From positions 62,001-126,000 of the forward strand of contig JAFULN010000026.1 in NCBI GenBank assembly GCA_017473335.1: DNA of 64,000 nucleotides. Reading direction: 5' to 3'. A program made the translations under genes and the position numbers. The notes under the pieces were generated by a model that did no database searches, was not told the DNA's origin, and saw only the letters and a list, made by a program, of their open reading frames with translations. This stretch comes from Erysipelotrichaceae bacterium. GTDB lineage: Bacteria; Bacillota_I; Bacilli_A; Erysipelotrichales; Erysipelotrichaceae. Below, piece after piece: positions 52,187 through 61,287 of the stretch (position 1 is its first letter; each line of letters opens with the position of its first letter).

Positions 52187-54434
52187 GCCTGAACTCCTTG
52201 CGCCTGCAGGATCAATGGAAGCTTTAAAAGCTGCTGTTTGTTCTGGTGCAGATGCTGTTTATCTGGGGGGTATTCGTTTTGGTGCAAGAGCTTTTGCATC
52301 TAACTTTAACGAAGAAAATCTTATTGAAGCTGTTAAATATTGTCATCTTCGTCAAGTGAAAGTTTATGTGACTGTGAATACACTTGTTTATGAACATGAA
52401 CTTGAAGATTTAAGAAACTATTTGAGATTCTTATATGATGTGAATGTGGATGCTGTGATTGTACAAGATTTTGGGGTATTTCAAATTTTGAAAACTGAAT
52501 TCCCTGATTTCGAAATTCATTGCTCAACACAGATGCATATTCACAATCTTGCGGGTGTACAGTTTATGAAAAAAATGGGTGCACAGCGTATTGTCCTGGC
52601 AAGAGAAACACCTATTGAGCTTATCTCAGAATGCACAAAAGAAGGGCTTGAAATTGAAGCTTTTGTACATGGTGCACTTTGTGTTTGCTACAGTGGGCAA
52701 TGTTTATTTAGTTCATTCCATGGAGGGCGCAGCGGAAACCGTGGTGAATGTGCTCAGCCTTGCCGAAAAAAGTATCAATTAATAAATCAAGATTCGCATG
52801 AAATTGTTGAGACAAAAGGTGAATATTTATTGAGTCCTAAAGATTTATGGACTATTGATCATGTTGAAGAACTAATTCATGCAGGTATCTCTAGTTTTAA
52901 AATTGAAGGTCGTATGAAACGTCCTGAATATGTAGGTGAAATTGTACGTGTTTATCGAAAGGCTATTGATGATGTTTTATTGAAAAGATTGTCTTCAGTT
53001 ACTGATGAAGATCGCCAAAGTGTATTGAAACTATTCAATCGTCAAATGACAACTGGTCATTTGTTTCATCAAACTGGATATGATTTGATGAATCCTGTTC
53101 GTCCAAATCATATAGGCATTCCTTTAGGAAAAGTTCTTAAAGTTTCTAAAGGTCGCATTAAAATCGAATTATATCATGATCTTCATCAAAATGACGGTAT
53201 ACGAATTTTGTCAAAACCGGAAGATATGGGATTATTAGCTGGTAAAATTGTTCAGCATGGGCGATTAGTAAATCAGGCTAAAGCAGGGGACATTATTGAA
53301 CTGGAAACATCATTGAAAATTACATGTAAAGCATATGACGAAGTGGTGTTGACGACAGATAGGCTTCAGTGTGAGAGTATTGCCAAGCAGATTCAAACTG
53401 AACTACATTTTCCTGTAAGCATGTATTTTGATGCAAAAATCAATCATCATGCAGAACTTATCATGAGTGATGGAGTACATACTATATCTGTTACAAGTGA
53501 AGAACTGATTCAGCAGGCACAAAGACAGCCTGTAAGTAAAGAGAAAATTGCTGCACAGCTTTCTAAGCTGAATGATACAATTTATGTTCTTGATCATATT
53601 GAAATTACTGGAGATGTAAATATATTCTTTAGTTTAAAAATGCTGAATCAAATGAGACGTGAAGCAGTAGAGCTTATGAGTCAAAAACGCCTTGAATATA
53701 AACGTACTTATATTAATTATCCTAAGTCTCAAATAAATAATATTAAACAGATGAATGGTATTCTTTATGAAGTGGTCAATGAAGATCAGCTGACAGTTTT
53801 TTCTGAAAATGATTCTTTATTTTCTAGTGTTATCAGAAATACTAAAGTGCATCCAAAAGGGAAAAGAGTTGATGAGATGTCGCGTACTCTTCCTGGATTA
53901 AAGAAAATTCATACCCAAATAGGAACACTTTTATCGAAGAAAGATGAAAATGAATTATGGATTGCGGATGCAAGTTTTAATGTTACAAACAGTTATGCGA
54001 TTGAGTTTTTATTAGAACAGAAAGTTGACGGTATTATTGTTTCACTAGAGGCAGATGACAATGAGATTGAATCAATGATTAAAGGATATTATAAACGTCA
54101 TCAAAGAACACCAAATATCGGAAAAGTAGTTTATGGAAGACGTGAACTGATGATTATGAAAGCCTGCTTAATTAATGCTGCTTTAGGTAATGGTAAAAAG
54201 ACACACTGTACATTATGCCGAAATCAGCATTTTGCATTAGTTGATGAAAAGGGTAAAATTTTGCCGCTACGTCAGGATGGCGAGTGTCATCCGATTATCT
54301 ATGAATCTGAGATATTGAAAGAATCACAATTCAGTGATAAAATTTCATTCATAGTTGTACGATTCACAGATGAGTCCAACCAAAAATGTAAGGAGATAAA
54401 GAAGTATTATGAAAACATTTTTAGAAGAATTTAA
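52179..54434 (+). CDS. U32 family peptidase-like protein (RlhA/YrrO type)
   Basis: A 751-residue protein with the U32 TIM-barrel domain: LLAPAGSMEALKAAVCSGAD, STQMHIHNLAGVQF, VLARETPIELI and the Cys-rich AFVHGALCVCYSGQC-GECAQPCRKKY (about 162-200). A DUF3656-like region follows, and then a C-terminal repeat with HCTLCRNQHFALVDEKG. Relatives such as E. coli RlhA hydroxylate 23S rRNA C2501, and others modify tRNA, so an RNA hydroxylase is more likely than a protease. It overlaps sdaA by 8 bases and mscL by 26. Confidence 0.87.
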   Translation: MIRPELLAPAGSMEALKAAVCSGADAVYLGGIRFGARAFASNFNEENLIEAVKYCHLRQVKVYVTVNTLVYEHELEDLRNYLRFLYDVNVDAVIVQDFGVFQILKTEFPDFEIHCSTQMHIHNLAGVQFMKKMGAQRIVLARETPIELISECTKEGLEIEAFVHGALCVCYSGQCLFSSFHGGRSGNRGECAQPCRKKYQLINQDSHEIVETKGEYLLSPKDLWTIDHVEELIHAGISSFKIEGRMKRPEYVGEIVRVYRKAIDDVLLKRLSSVTDEDRQSVLKLFNRQMTTGHLFHQTGYDLMNPVRPNHIGIPLGKVLKVSKGRIKIELYHDLHQNDGIRILSKPEDMGLLAGKIVQHGRLVNQAKAGDIIELETSLKITCKAYDEVVLTTDRLQCESIAKQIQTELHFPVSMYFDAKINHHAELIMSDGVHTISVTSEELIQQAQRQPVSKEKIAAQLSKLNDTIYVLDHIEITGDVNIFFSLKMLNQMRREAVELMSQKRLEYKRTYINYPKSQINNIKQMNGILYEVVNEDQLTVFSENDSLFSSVIRNTKVHPKGKRVDEMSRTLPGLKKIHTQIGTLLSKKDENELWIADASFNVTNSYAIEFLLEQKVDGIIVSLEADDNEIESMIKGYYKRHQRTPNIGKVVYGRRELMIMKACLINAALGNGKKTHCTLCRNQHFALVDEKGKILPLRQDGECHPIIYESEILKESQFSDKISFIVVRFTDESNQKCKEIKKYYENIFRRI

Positions 54435-54825
54435 GAAATTTGCATTGAGAGGCAATGTCATTGATATGGCTATTGGTGTTGTGATTGGTTCTGCATTTTC
54501 AAAAATCACTAGCTCACTTGTTAATGACTGCATTATGCCATTTTTCGCTATGCTTTTAGGCGATACAAACTTCACTGCTTTGAAGCTTGTTCTGAAAGAG
54601 ACAGTAGCTGCTGATGGTACTGTTACACAGATTACATTGAATTATGGACAGTTCATTCAGAATATTGTTGATTTTTTACTGATCGCTTTTGTGTTGTTCC
54701 TTGTTGTTAAGTTTATGAACAGCTTAAAGAAGAAAGAAGAAGCTCCAGCACCTGCGCCAGCTCCTGTCAAATCTGATGAAACCGTACTTCTAGAAGAAAT
54801 CAGAGACTTGCTGAAAAAGAACTAA
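54409..54825 (+). CDS. mscL: Large-conductance mechanosensitive channel MscL
   Basis: A 138-residue channel that opens under hypo-osmotic shock. It starts FLEEFKKFALRGNVIDMAIGVVIGSAFSKI with the pore helix TM1, has TM2 at about 80-102 and a cytoplasmic helix, preceded by an Ala/Pro-rich linker (EEAPAPAPAPV). AAGGAGAT within the end of the U32 gene drives translation, so expression is coupled to it. Confidence 0.94.
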   Translation: MKTFLEEFKKFALRGNVIDMAIGVVIGSAFSKITSSLVNDCIMPFFAMLLGDTNFTALKLVLKETVAADGTVTQITLNYGQFIQNIVDFLLIAFVLFLVVKFMNSLKKKEEAPAPAPAPVKSDETVLLEEIRDLLKKN

Positions 54826-54831
54826 ACCTTA

Positions 54832-54862
54832 ATGAAAAAGCCATTTTATGGCTTTTTTCTCT
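54832..54862 (+). terminator. Terminator of the comEA-mscL run
   Basis: AAAAGCCAT and ATGGCTTTT pair around TTT, followed by TTCTCTATT. Confidence 0.82.
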
Positions 54863-54877
54863 ATTCTAAAAGGCTTA

Positions 54878-54890
54878 TTTTTGGTATAAT
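54878..54890 (+). promoter_or_regulatory. Extended -10 promoter of smc
   Basis: TGGTATAAT (TATAAT at 54885-54890) is an extended -10. The -35 region is poor. The ATG of smc follows 29 bases later, with AGGAGTG as ribosome-binding site. Confidence 0.55.
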
Positions 54891-54918
54891 AGTTTAATGC
54901 AGGAATAGGAGTGAATTT

Positions 54919-57861
54919 ATGTTCTTAAAGCGAATCGAAATGCAAGGGTTCAAGTCGTTTGCGGACAAAGTTGTCATTCACTTTGATCATTCTGTCACTG
55001 GTGTAGTAGGTCCTAATGGCTGCGGTAAAAGTAATATTACAGATGCAGTACGCTGGGTTCTTGGAGAACAGTCTGTTAAGAACATGCGTGGAAACACTAT
55101 GACAGATGTCATTTTTTCTGGAAGTGCTGATAGAAGACCTGTTGGCATGGCAGAAGTGACTTTGGTGTTTGATAACAGTCAGCATTTTCTGCATACTCAA
55201 AACGATGAAGTTGAAATCACTCGTAGACTCTATCGCAGTACAGGTCAAGGGGACTATTTCATTAATCGTGTTCCTTGCAGACTGAAAGATATTGTTGAAC
55301 TGATTTTAGATACTGGTTTAGGTAAAGATTCACTGTCAATGATTTCACAGGGAAATATCAGTTCATTTGCGGAAGCAAAACCAGTAGATCGACGTGGTAT
55401 TTTTGAAGAAGCCGCTGGTGTCAGCAAGTACAAAAAAAGAAAAATTGAATCGTTAGGTAAACTTGAACGTACCAAGAATAATCTTGATAGAACCAATGAC
55501 ATTTTAACAGAACTTGAACGCCAGGTGACTCCGTTAAAGCGACAAGCTCATAAAGCTGAGATTTATCGTGAAAAGAAGGCTCGTCTTGAAAAGATTGAAA
55601 TTGCTGTTTTAGTTGAAGATATCGCTTCATTGAATCAGAATATTGAAGAAACTGATAAAACACTCTTTGATATTGAGACTGAAACAACTATGAAGCAGAT
55701 GACAATTGAAGTTCATGAAACACAAAATGAAGAAAATCGTAAAGAACTACGTCGTAAAGATGAACGTATTCAATTTCTTCAAGATGAACTTATGCATGTA
55801 GTGAATGAAATTCAAATTCTTGAAACACGAAAAATTGAAATTGATGAAAAGCGTAAATATGCGATTGAAATGGGTTCTTCAGAAGAAAAACTGAAAGAAT
55901 TGACGATTTCTGTTGAAGAAGCTCGTATTGAATATGAAGATAGAAAACAGCGATTTGAGATGCTGAATACTGAAATTGATTTGTTGACGACTCGTTTAAC
56001 AAAGACTGCATTAAAGATTGCAGAAGCTTCATCAAATGCGGAGCAGCAGAGTCATTTGCTTCGTAAATATCAAAATCGCAGAGATGTTTTAGAAAATATC
56101 ATTCGCCAGCCATTTACATCACAGGCTGGTGTAAAAGCTGTGATGGACAATAAAAATGCACTGAAAGGTGTTATGGGTGTTGCTGGATTGAACCTAAAAG
56201 CGATGGATGGTTATGAGGAAGCTATTTCTGTTGCATTAGGTGGTGCAATGATGAACATTGTAACTACAGATGAAGCAGCAGCTCGTAATGCAATTGGTTT
56301 TTTAAAGCGTAATCAAAGCGGTAGAGCAACATTTCTCCCTTGTAGTGTATTAAGACCACGTGAACTTTCTATGCAGCAGAAATTGATTTGTGAAAGTGCT
56401 GAAGGGTATCTTGGTGTTGCTTCTGAGTTTGTGACATGTTGTAAAGAGTTTGATATTGTAAATCGTGCATTGCTTCAGAATGTTGTTGTTACCGATAATC
56501 TTGAACATGGCAATGAAATTGCATCATTAACAAATCACACTCTAAAGATTGTTACTCTTGATGGTGATGTGATTCATAAAGGCGGTTCAATGACAGGTGG
56601 TAAAGTAAAGAATTCAACTTCATTGGTAACTGCTGAAAAGGAATTCAATCAAATGAAGCAAAGTATTCTTTCACAGTCTGCAGCTGTAACATTGGCAGAT
56701 CAGGCACTCGCTGAATTAAAGCGTGAAAGAAATAATACTGAACAGCAACTTATGTCTAAGCGTATTCAGCATGCACAGCTAGAACCAGTATTAGATGCTA
56801 AACGCGCCAAATATGAACGACTGAAAAATGATATGGAAATGATTGGTCCTTTGGACAATGAATCATCTTTCCATGAAGAATCCTTTGCAGATCAGCTGAT
56901 TCATCAGCTCAATGAAGCATATGGCAAACGTGATGAAACAACAGCTGCCATTAAAATTACTCGTGAAGAAAGACTGAAACTGTCTGCAGAATCTGAACGT
57001 AAAGAACAGCAGATACGTCAGATGAGAAAAGAACTTGATCGTGCCAATGAGTCAAAACGACTGATTGAAATTGATCGAGCTAAACTTACAACTAAATTAG
57101 ACAGTGTTCTAGAACGTCTTGCTTCTGAATATCAAATGACTTTTGAGTTTGCAAAAACTCAGGTCATGGAAGAAAAAATTGAAAATGCACGTGAAGAAGT
57201 CTCTTCACTGCGTCATGAAATCGAAGCACTTGGCAATGTGAATATGAATGCTCCAGAAGAGTATTCTGAAGTCAATGAGCGCTATGAATTCATGAAGAAA
57301 CAAATGGATGATTTGATTGCCAGCCGTGATAAGATTCTCAATGCCATTGATGAAATGGATGATGTAATGAAGCGTCAGTTCAAGGATATGTTTGATAAAA
57401 TCAATGCTGAACTAAATGATACATTTAGAGCACTCTTTGGGGGAGGAAAAGCTAAGCTTATATTGGAAGATCCAAATGATTTACTGAACACAGGCATTGA
57501 CATTGATGTTCAGCCTCCAGGTAAACAAGTTCAAAACATTCGTTTATTCTCTGGGGGAGAAAAGAGTTTAATTGCGATATGTGTTCTTTTCTCTATTCTT
57601 AAAGTTCGACCAGTTCCGCTTTGTATTTTTGATGAAGTAGAAGCGGCGCTTGATCAGGGCAATGTTGAAAGATTTGCCCGTTATCTCAAAAATTTCAGTG
57701 AACAGACACAGTTCATTGTTGTAACACATCGTCCAGGTACAATGGAACAATGTGATGTACTTTATGGTGTCACAATGCAAAAACAAGGTGTTTCCCAGAT
57801 GCTGAAGGTTCATCTGACGGATGCCATTGATCTTGCAGAAGAAAGTGAGGCAAATGCATAA
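54919..57861 (+). CDS. smc: Chromosome segregation ATPase SMC, short-arm form
   Basis: SMC dimers compact and segregate the chromosome with ScpA and ScpB. The ATPase head is intact: Walker A GPNGCGKSNI (about 32) and, at the C terminus, LFSGGEKSLIAI (about 878) and VPLCIFDEVEAALD with Walker B. The hinge (about 400-562) shows GVMGVAGL and GGSMTGGKVK. The protein has only 980 residues against 1186 in B. subtilis. Each coiled-coil arm is about 200-230 residues instead of about 330, and both halves are shortened by a similar amount. ftsY follows with overlapping codons. Confidence 0.95.
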   Translation: MFLKRIEMQGFKSFADKVVIHFDHSVTGVVGPNGCGKSNITDAVRWVLGEQSVKNMRGNTMTDVIFSGSADRRPVGMAEVTLVFDNSQHFLHTQNDEVEITRRLYRSTGQGDYFINRVPCRLKDIVELILDTGLGKDSLSMISQGNISSFAEAKPVDRRGIFEEAAGVSKYKKRKIESLGKLERTKNNLDRTNDILTELERQVTPLKRQAHKAEIYREKKARLEKIEIAVLVEDIASLNQNIEETDKTLFDIETETTMKQMTIEVHETQNEENRKELRRKDERIQFLQDELMHVVNEIQILETRKIEIDEKRKYAIEMGSSEEKLKELTISVEEARIEYEDRKQRFEMLNTEIDLLTTRLTKTALKIAEASSNAEQQSHLLRKYQNRRDVLENIIRQPFTSQAGVKAVMDNKNALKGVMGVAGLNLKAMDGYEEAISVALGGAMMNIVTTDEAAARNAIGFLKRNQSGRATFLPCSVLRPRELSMQQKLICESAEGYLGVASEFVTCCKEFDIVNRALLQNVVVTDNLEHGNEIASLTNHTLKIVTLDGDVIHKGGSMTGGKVKNSTSLVTAEKEFNQMKQSILSQSAAVTLADQALAELKRERNNTEQQLMSKRIQHAQLEPVLDAKRAKYERLKNDMEMIGPLDNESSFHEESFADQLIHQLNEAYGKRDETTAAIKITREERLKLSAESERKEQQIRQMRKELDRANESKRLIEIDRAKLTTKLDSVLERLASEYQMTFEFAKTQVMEEKIENAREEVSSLRHEIEALGNVNMNAPEEYSEVNERYEFMKKQMDDLIASRDKILNAIDEMDDVMKRQFKDMFDKINAELNDTFRALFGGGKAKLILEDPNDLLNTGIDIDVQPPGKQVQNIRLFSGGEKSLIAICVLFSILKVRPVPLCIFDEVEAALDQGNVERFARYLKNFSEQTQFIVVTHRPGTMEQCDVLYGVTMQKQGVSQMLKVHLTDAIDLAEESEANA

Positions 57862-58826
57862 TGGGTTTTCTTGATAAATTAAAAGAACGATTTACAAAAA
57901 AAGAAGACAGTGGTCAGTATTTGTCAGGTTTCAGCAAGACCAAAGAGTCATTTGCGAAAAAGTTATCTCGTTTTGCCTTTGGTTTTAAAGGTGTCGATGA
58001 TGAATTTTTAGAAGAATTGATGATTGTACTTCTTGAAGGTGATGTTGGTATTGAAACAGCTGATACAATCTGTGAAGAATTACAGAAACGCATGAAAAAA
58101 GTGTCTCATCCTTCATTTGAAGATACTATGGATGGATTAATGGAAATAATGCACGATTTGTACAATGAAGTACCTGATCCTTGTATTCAAATGAATCCAA
58201 ATGGCACAACTGTGATATTAATGGTTGGAGTCAATGGAAGTGGAAAAACTACTTCTACAGCTAAGCTGACAAAACATTATTTAGATCAAGGGCTGTCTGT
58301 TGGTGTTGTGGCTGCAGATACCTTCCGTGCAGGGGCTATTGATCAGCTTAAACGCTGGGCAGAAAAATTGAATGTACCATGTGTCGCAGGTAAAGAAGGC
58401 GCCGATCCAAGCAGCGTGCTTGTAGAGGGATGCCGTTATGCAAAAGAACATCAGTTAGATGTCTTAATCTGTGATACTGCTGGACGCCTTCAAAATAAAG
58501 TAAACTTAATGAAAGAACTTGCTAAAATGAGAAAAGTCGTTTCTCGTGAAATTGAAGGTGCACCTCATCATGTTTGGCTTGTCATTGATTCAACAACAGG
58601 TCAAAATGGAATTTCACAGGCAAAGCTCTTTAAGGAAGCTACAGATGTTACAGGTATGATTCTAACGAAAATGGATGGTACTGCCAAAGGTGGTATTGTC
58701 TTAGCCATCAAACATGTCCTCTCGATACCAGTTTATTTTATTGGACTTGGTGAAAAAGAAGAGGATTTAAGACCGTTTGATCTGGAATCTTATCTTTACA
58801 GCATCTGTGAAGGGTTAAATTCATGA
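57861..58826 (+). CDS. ftsY: Signal recognition particle receptor FtsY
   Basis: FtsY is the membrane-side GTPase that receives ribosomes from SRP. The 321-residue protein has a short charged A region, an N domain (about 30-105) and a G domain with GVNGSGKTTSTAKL (about 123), DTFRAGAIDQL, DTAGRLQNKV and TKMDGTAKGG (about 270). The smc-ftsY-ylxM order is that of Bacillus. Confidence 0.95.
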   Translation: MGFLDKLKERFTKKEDSGQYLSGFSKTKESFAKKLSRFAFGFKGVDDEFLEELMIVLLEGDVGIETADTICEELQKRMKKVSHPSFEDTMDGLMEIMHDLYNEVPDPCIQMNPNGTTVILMVGVNGSGKTTSTAKLTKHYLDQGLSVGVVAADTFRAGAIDQLKRWAEKLNVPCVAGKEGADPSSVLVEGCRYAKEHQLDVLICDTAGRLQNKVNLMKELAKMRKVVSREIEGAPHHVWLVIDSTTGQNGISQAKLFKEATDVTGMILTKMDGTAKGGIVLAIKHVLSIPVYFIGLGEKEEDLRPFDLESYLYSICEGLNS

Positions 58827-59137
58827 TTGACAAAACCGAACGAATTAATCATTTAATGGATTTCTATGCACCTTTATTAACAGAAAAACAGCTGGAGGTG
58901 CTGGAATATGCATTTCGAGAAGATTATTCTCTCTCGGAAATTGCAGAAATCATGGAGGTATCACGAAGTGCTGTCCATGATTTACTAAAACGCTGTGAAG
59001 CTACACTGGAACATTATGAAGAAAAACTTCATCTTTTTGAAAAGTTCCAGAAACGTCTTCACATCTATGACAGAATCAAACAGCTTGGCACCCCTGAAGT
59101 TGCTGAGCTGGTTGAAGAATGTATACTTACTGAATGA
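58823..59137 (+). CDS. ylxM: YlxM family helix-turn-helix protein
   Basis: A 104-residue protein with a sigma-70 region-4-like helix-turn-helix (YSLSEIAEIMEVSRSAVHDLLKRCE, about 35-60). Members usually lie upstream of ffh and associate with SRP in some species. Here it overlaps ftsY by 4 bases, but the next gene is ackA, not ffh. Confidence 0.9.
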   Translation: MIDKTERINHLMDFYAPLLTEKQLEVLEYAFREDYSLSEIAEIMEVSRSAVHDLLKRCEATLEHYEEKLHLFEKFQKRLHIYDRIKQLGTPEVAELVEECILTE

Positions 59138-59155
59138 ATACAGGAGGAAAAATTT

Positions 59156-60352
59156 ATGAGCAAAGTCATTTCAGTCAACGCAGGATCATCATCTCTTAAA
59201 TTCCAGCTTTTCAACATGCCATCTGAAGAAGTAATCTGTTCAGGCGTATTCGAAAGAATCGGTCTTGAAGAAGGTATCTTCACAATCAAAGTGAATGGAG
59301 AAAAGCACGTTCACAATCAGCCACTGCCTGATCATGATACAGCAGTAAATATGCTTTTAAAAGCATTGATCGATTATAAGTGTGTAGAATCACTGGATGA
59401 AATCAAGGGTGCTGGTCACCGTGTTGTTCAGGGTGGTTCTTACTTCCAGGACAGTGCAATTGCGAATGAAGAAACTGCAGCTAAGGTTCTTGAACTAGCA
59501 GAACTTGCTCCACTTCATAATCGTGCTAATGCTGGTGGATACTTTGCGTTTAAGAAAGCTCTGCCTGAATGTGGTAATATTTTTGTGTTTGATACTGCAT
59601 TCCATCAGACAATGGAACCAGGTGTTTATATGTATGCAGTACCATATGAATGGTATACAGATTATCAGGTACGCCGTTATGGTGCACATGGTACTTCACA
59701 TATGTACGTTTCTCAGCGCACTGCTGAACTGATGGGAAAAGATGTGAAGGATACTCGTATCATTACATGCCATTTAGGAAACGGAGCTTCTATTACTGCT
59801 GTTAAGGGTGGCAAATGTGTAAATACATCTATGGGATTTACTCCACTGGGCGGTATCATGATGGGTACTCGCTGCGGTGATATCGACCCTGCAATTTTGC
59901 CATACATCATGAAAAAGACTGGTATGTCTCCAGCAGAAATGGATACTGTTTTGAATAAGAAGAGTGGTATGCTGGGTATTTCTGGAATTTCAAGTGACGC
60001 TCGTGACGTTGAAGCTGGTATCGAAGCAGGTAATGAACGCGCTGCATTGACTCATGAAATCTATGTAAACCGTGTAGTTAACGTTGTTGGTGGTTATGTT
60101 GCACAGATGGGCGGTGTAGATGCGATCGCATTTACTGCTGGTCTGGGAGAAAATGACGTTGTTTTGCGTGAAAAAATCTGCAAGGGCTTAGAAGAAGCAT
60201 TTGGTCTTTCAATGAACTATGAACTAAACAGAAAGTCACGTGGTGTAGATGTATGTGTTTCAAATCCAGATTCTAAAGTACAGGTTTGGATCGTTCCTAC
60301 AAATGAAGAACTGATGATTGCAAGAGATACAGTTCGTCTGCTTGGACTTTAA
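59156..60352 (+). CDS. ackA: Acetate kinase
   Basis: It makes ATP from acetyl phosphate, the last step of acetate fermentation. The 398-residue protein has VNAGSSSLKFQLF (about 5), GAHGTSHMYVSQ (about 180), CHLGNGASITAV (about 204), and FTPLGGIMMGTRCGDIDPA. Length and motifs are normal. AGGAGG precedes the ATG. Phosphotransacetylase is not in the window. Confidence 0.97.
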   Translation: MSKVISVNAGSSSLKFQLFNMPSEEVICSGVFERIGLEEGIFTIKVNGEKHVHNQPLPDHDTAVNMLLKALIDYKCVESLDEIKGAGHRVVQGGSYFQDSAIANEETAAKVLELAELAPLHNRANAGGYFAFKKALPECGNIFVFDTAFHQTMEPGVYMYAVPYEWYTDYQVRRYGAHGTSHMYVSQRTAELMGKDVKDTRIITCHLGNGASITAVKGGKCVNTSMGFTPLGGIMMGTRCGDIDPAILPYIMKKTGMSPAEMDTVLNKKSGMLGISGISSDARDVEAGIEAGNERAALTHEIYVNRVVNVVGGYVAQMGGVDAIAFTAGLGENDVVLREKICKGLEEAFGLSMNYELNRKSRGVDVCVSNPDSKVQVWIVPTNEELMIARDTVRLLGL

Positions 60353-60358
60353 TGAGTG

Positions 60359-61282
60359 ATGAAAAAACAAATTCTCGCTGCGATTGAATCATATTCAATC
60401 ATCACAATTTTTCGCCATGGGCATCCAGATCATGATGCCCTTGGCTCACAGTTTGGCTTAAGACAATGGATAAAAGACAATTATCCTGATAAGCAGGTAT
60501 ATTGCCTAGGCGAAGAAAGAAACAACAGTTTTGAATATCCATACAGTGATTTCGTTTCTGATGAAATGATTCAACACTCATTAGCAATTGTAGTGGATAC
60601 TGCAGGGATGAATCGTGTTGATGATGCAAGATTCAAAGATGCTCAAATGAAAATTCGTATTGATCATCATCCTCAATTTGATGAAGGCTACGATCTTCAG
60701 CTTGTTATTGAAGAAGCAGGGAGCTGCAGTGAAATTCTTACAGAATGTATGATTGAATGGAATAAAACTGTTTCAGATTTGACTGCAGAAACTTTAATGC
60801 GAGGTATTTTAGCTGATACTTTGGGATTTAGAACAACCAATACATGCGCGAACACACTTCGAATGGCTGCTTATCTTTCGGAAAGAAATATTGATCTTCC
60901 TAAATTGAACAGAGATGTTTTTGATGTTCCTAAACGACGTTTTGAATTAGGAACAGAATTTAGAAAAATTGCCAATATCGAAGACAATGGTTTAACTACT
61001 GTGATATTAACTTATGAGAAATGTCTTGAATTAGGCATTTCATCATCAACAGCTAAAGAACTTGTTTCACAGTTTGGAGGCGTCATCGATTTTGAAGTCT
61101 GGGCTATTTTTGCACAAACTGAAGAAGGTCTGTATGAAGGCTCTCTTCGCTCAAAAACACTTACTATTAATGATATTGCCTTTGAATTTGGCGGAGGCGG
61201 TCATAAGAATGCGTGTGGTGTAAAAGCTTTAAGCGAAGAAAGAATGCACCAGTTATTAAATAAAATCAGAGAAAGGCTGTGA
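60359..61282 (+). CDS. nrnA: DHH-family phosphoesterase, NrnA-like
   Basis: A 307-residue enzyme of the DHH/DHHA1 family that degrades very short RNA or 3'-phosphoadenosine phosphate (pAp) in Bacillus. It has RHGHPDHDALGSQ (about 20), VVDTAGMNR, RIDHHPQFD (about 100) and the C-terminal GGGGHKNACG (about 281). The ATG at 60359 is 3 bases after a GTG; no strong site is seen, so coupling to ackA, which ends 6 bases before it, is likely. Confidence 0.9.
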   Translation: MKKQILAAIESYSIITIFRHGHPDHDALGSQFGLRQWIKDNYPDKQVYCLGEERNNSFEYPYSDFVSDEMIQHSLAIVVDTAGMNRVDDARFKDAQMKIRIDHHPQFDEGYDLQLVIEEAGSCSEILTECMIEWNKTVSDLTAETLMRGILADTLGFRTTNTCANTLRMAAYLSERNIDLPKLNRDVFDVPKRRFELGTEFRKIANIEDNGLTTVILTYEKCLELGISSSTAKELVSQFGGVIDFEVWAIFAQTEEGLYEGSLRSKTLTINDIAFEFGGGGHKNACGVKALSEERMHQLLNKIRERL

Positions 61283-61287
61283 AGTCC

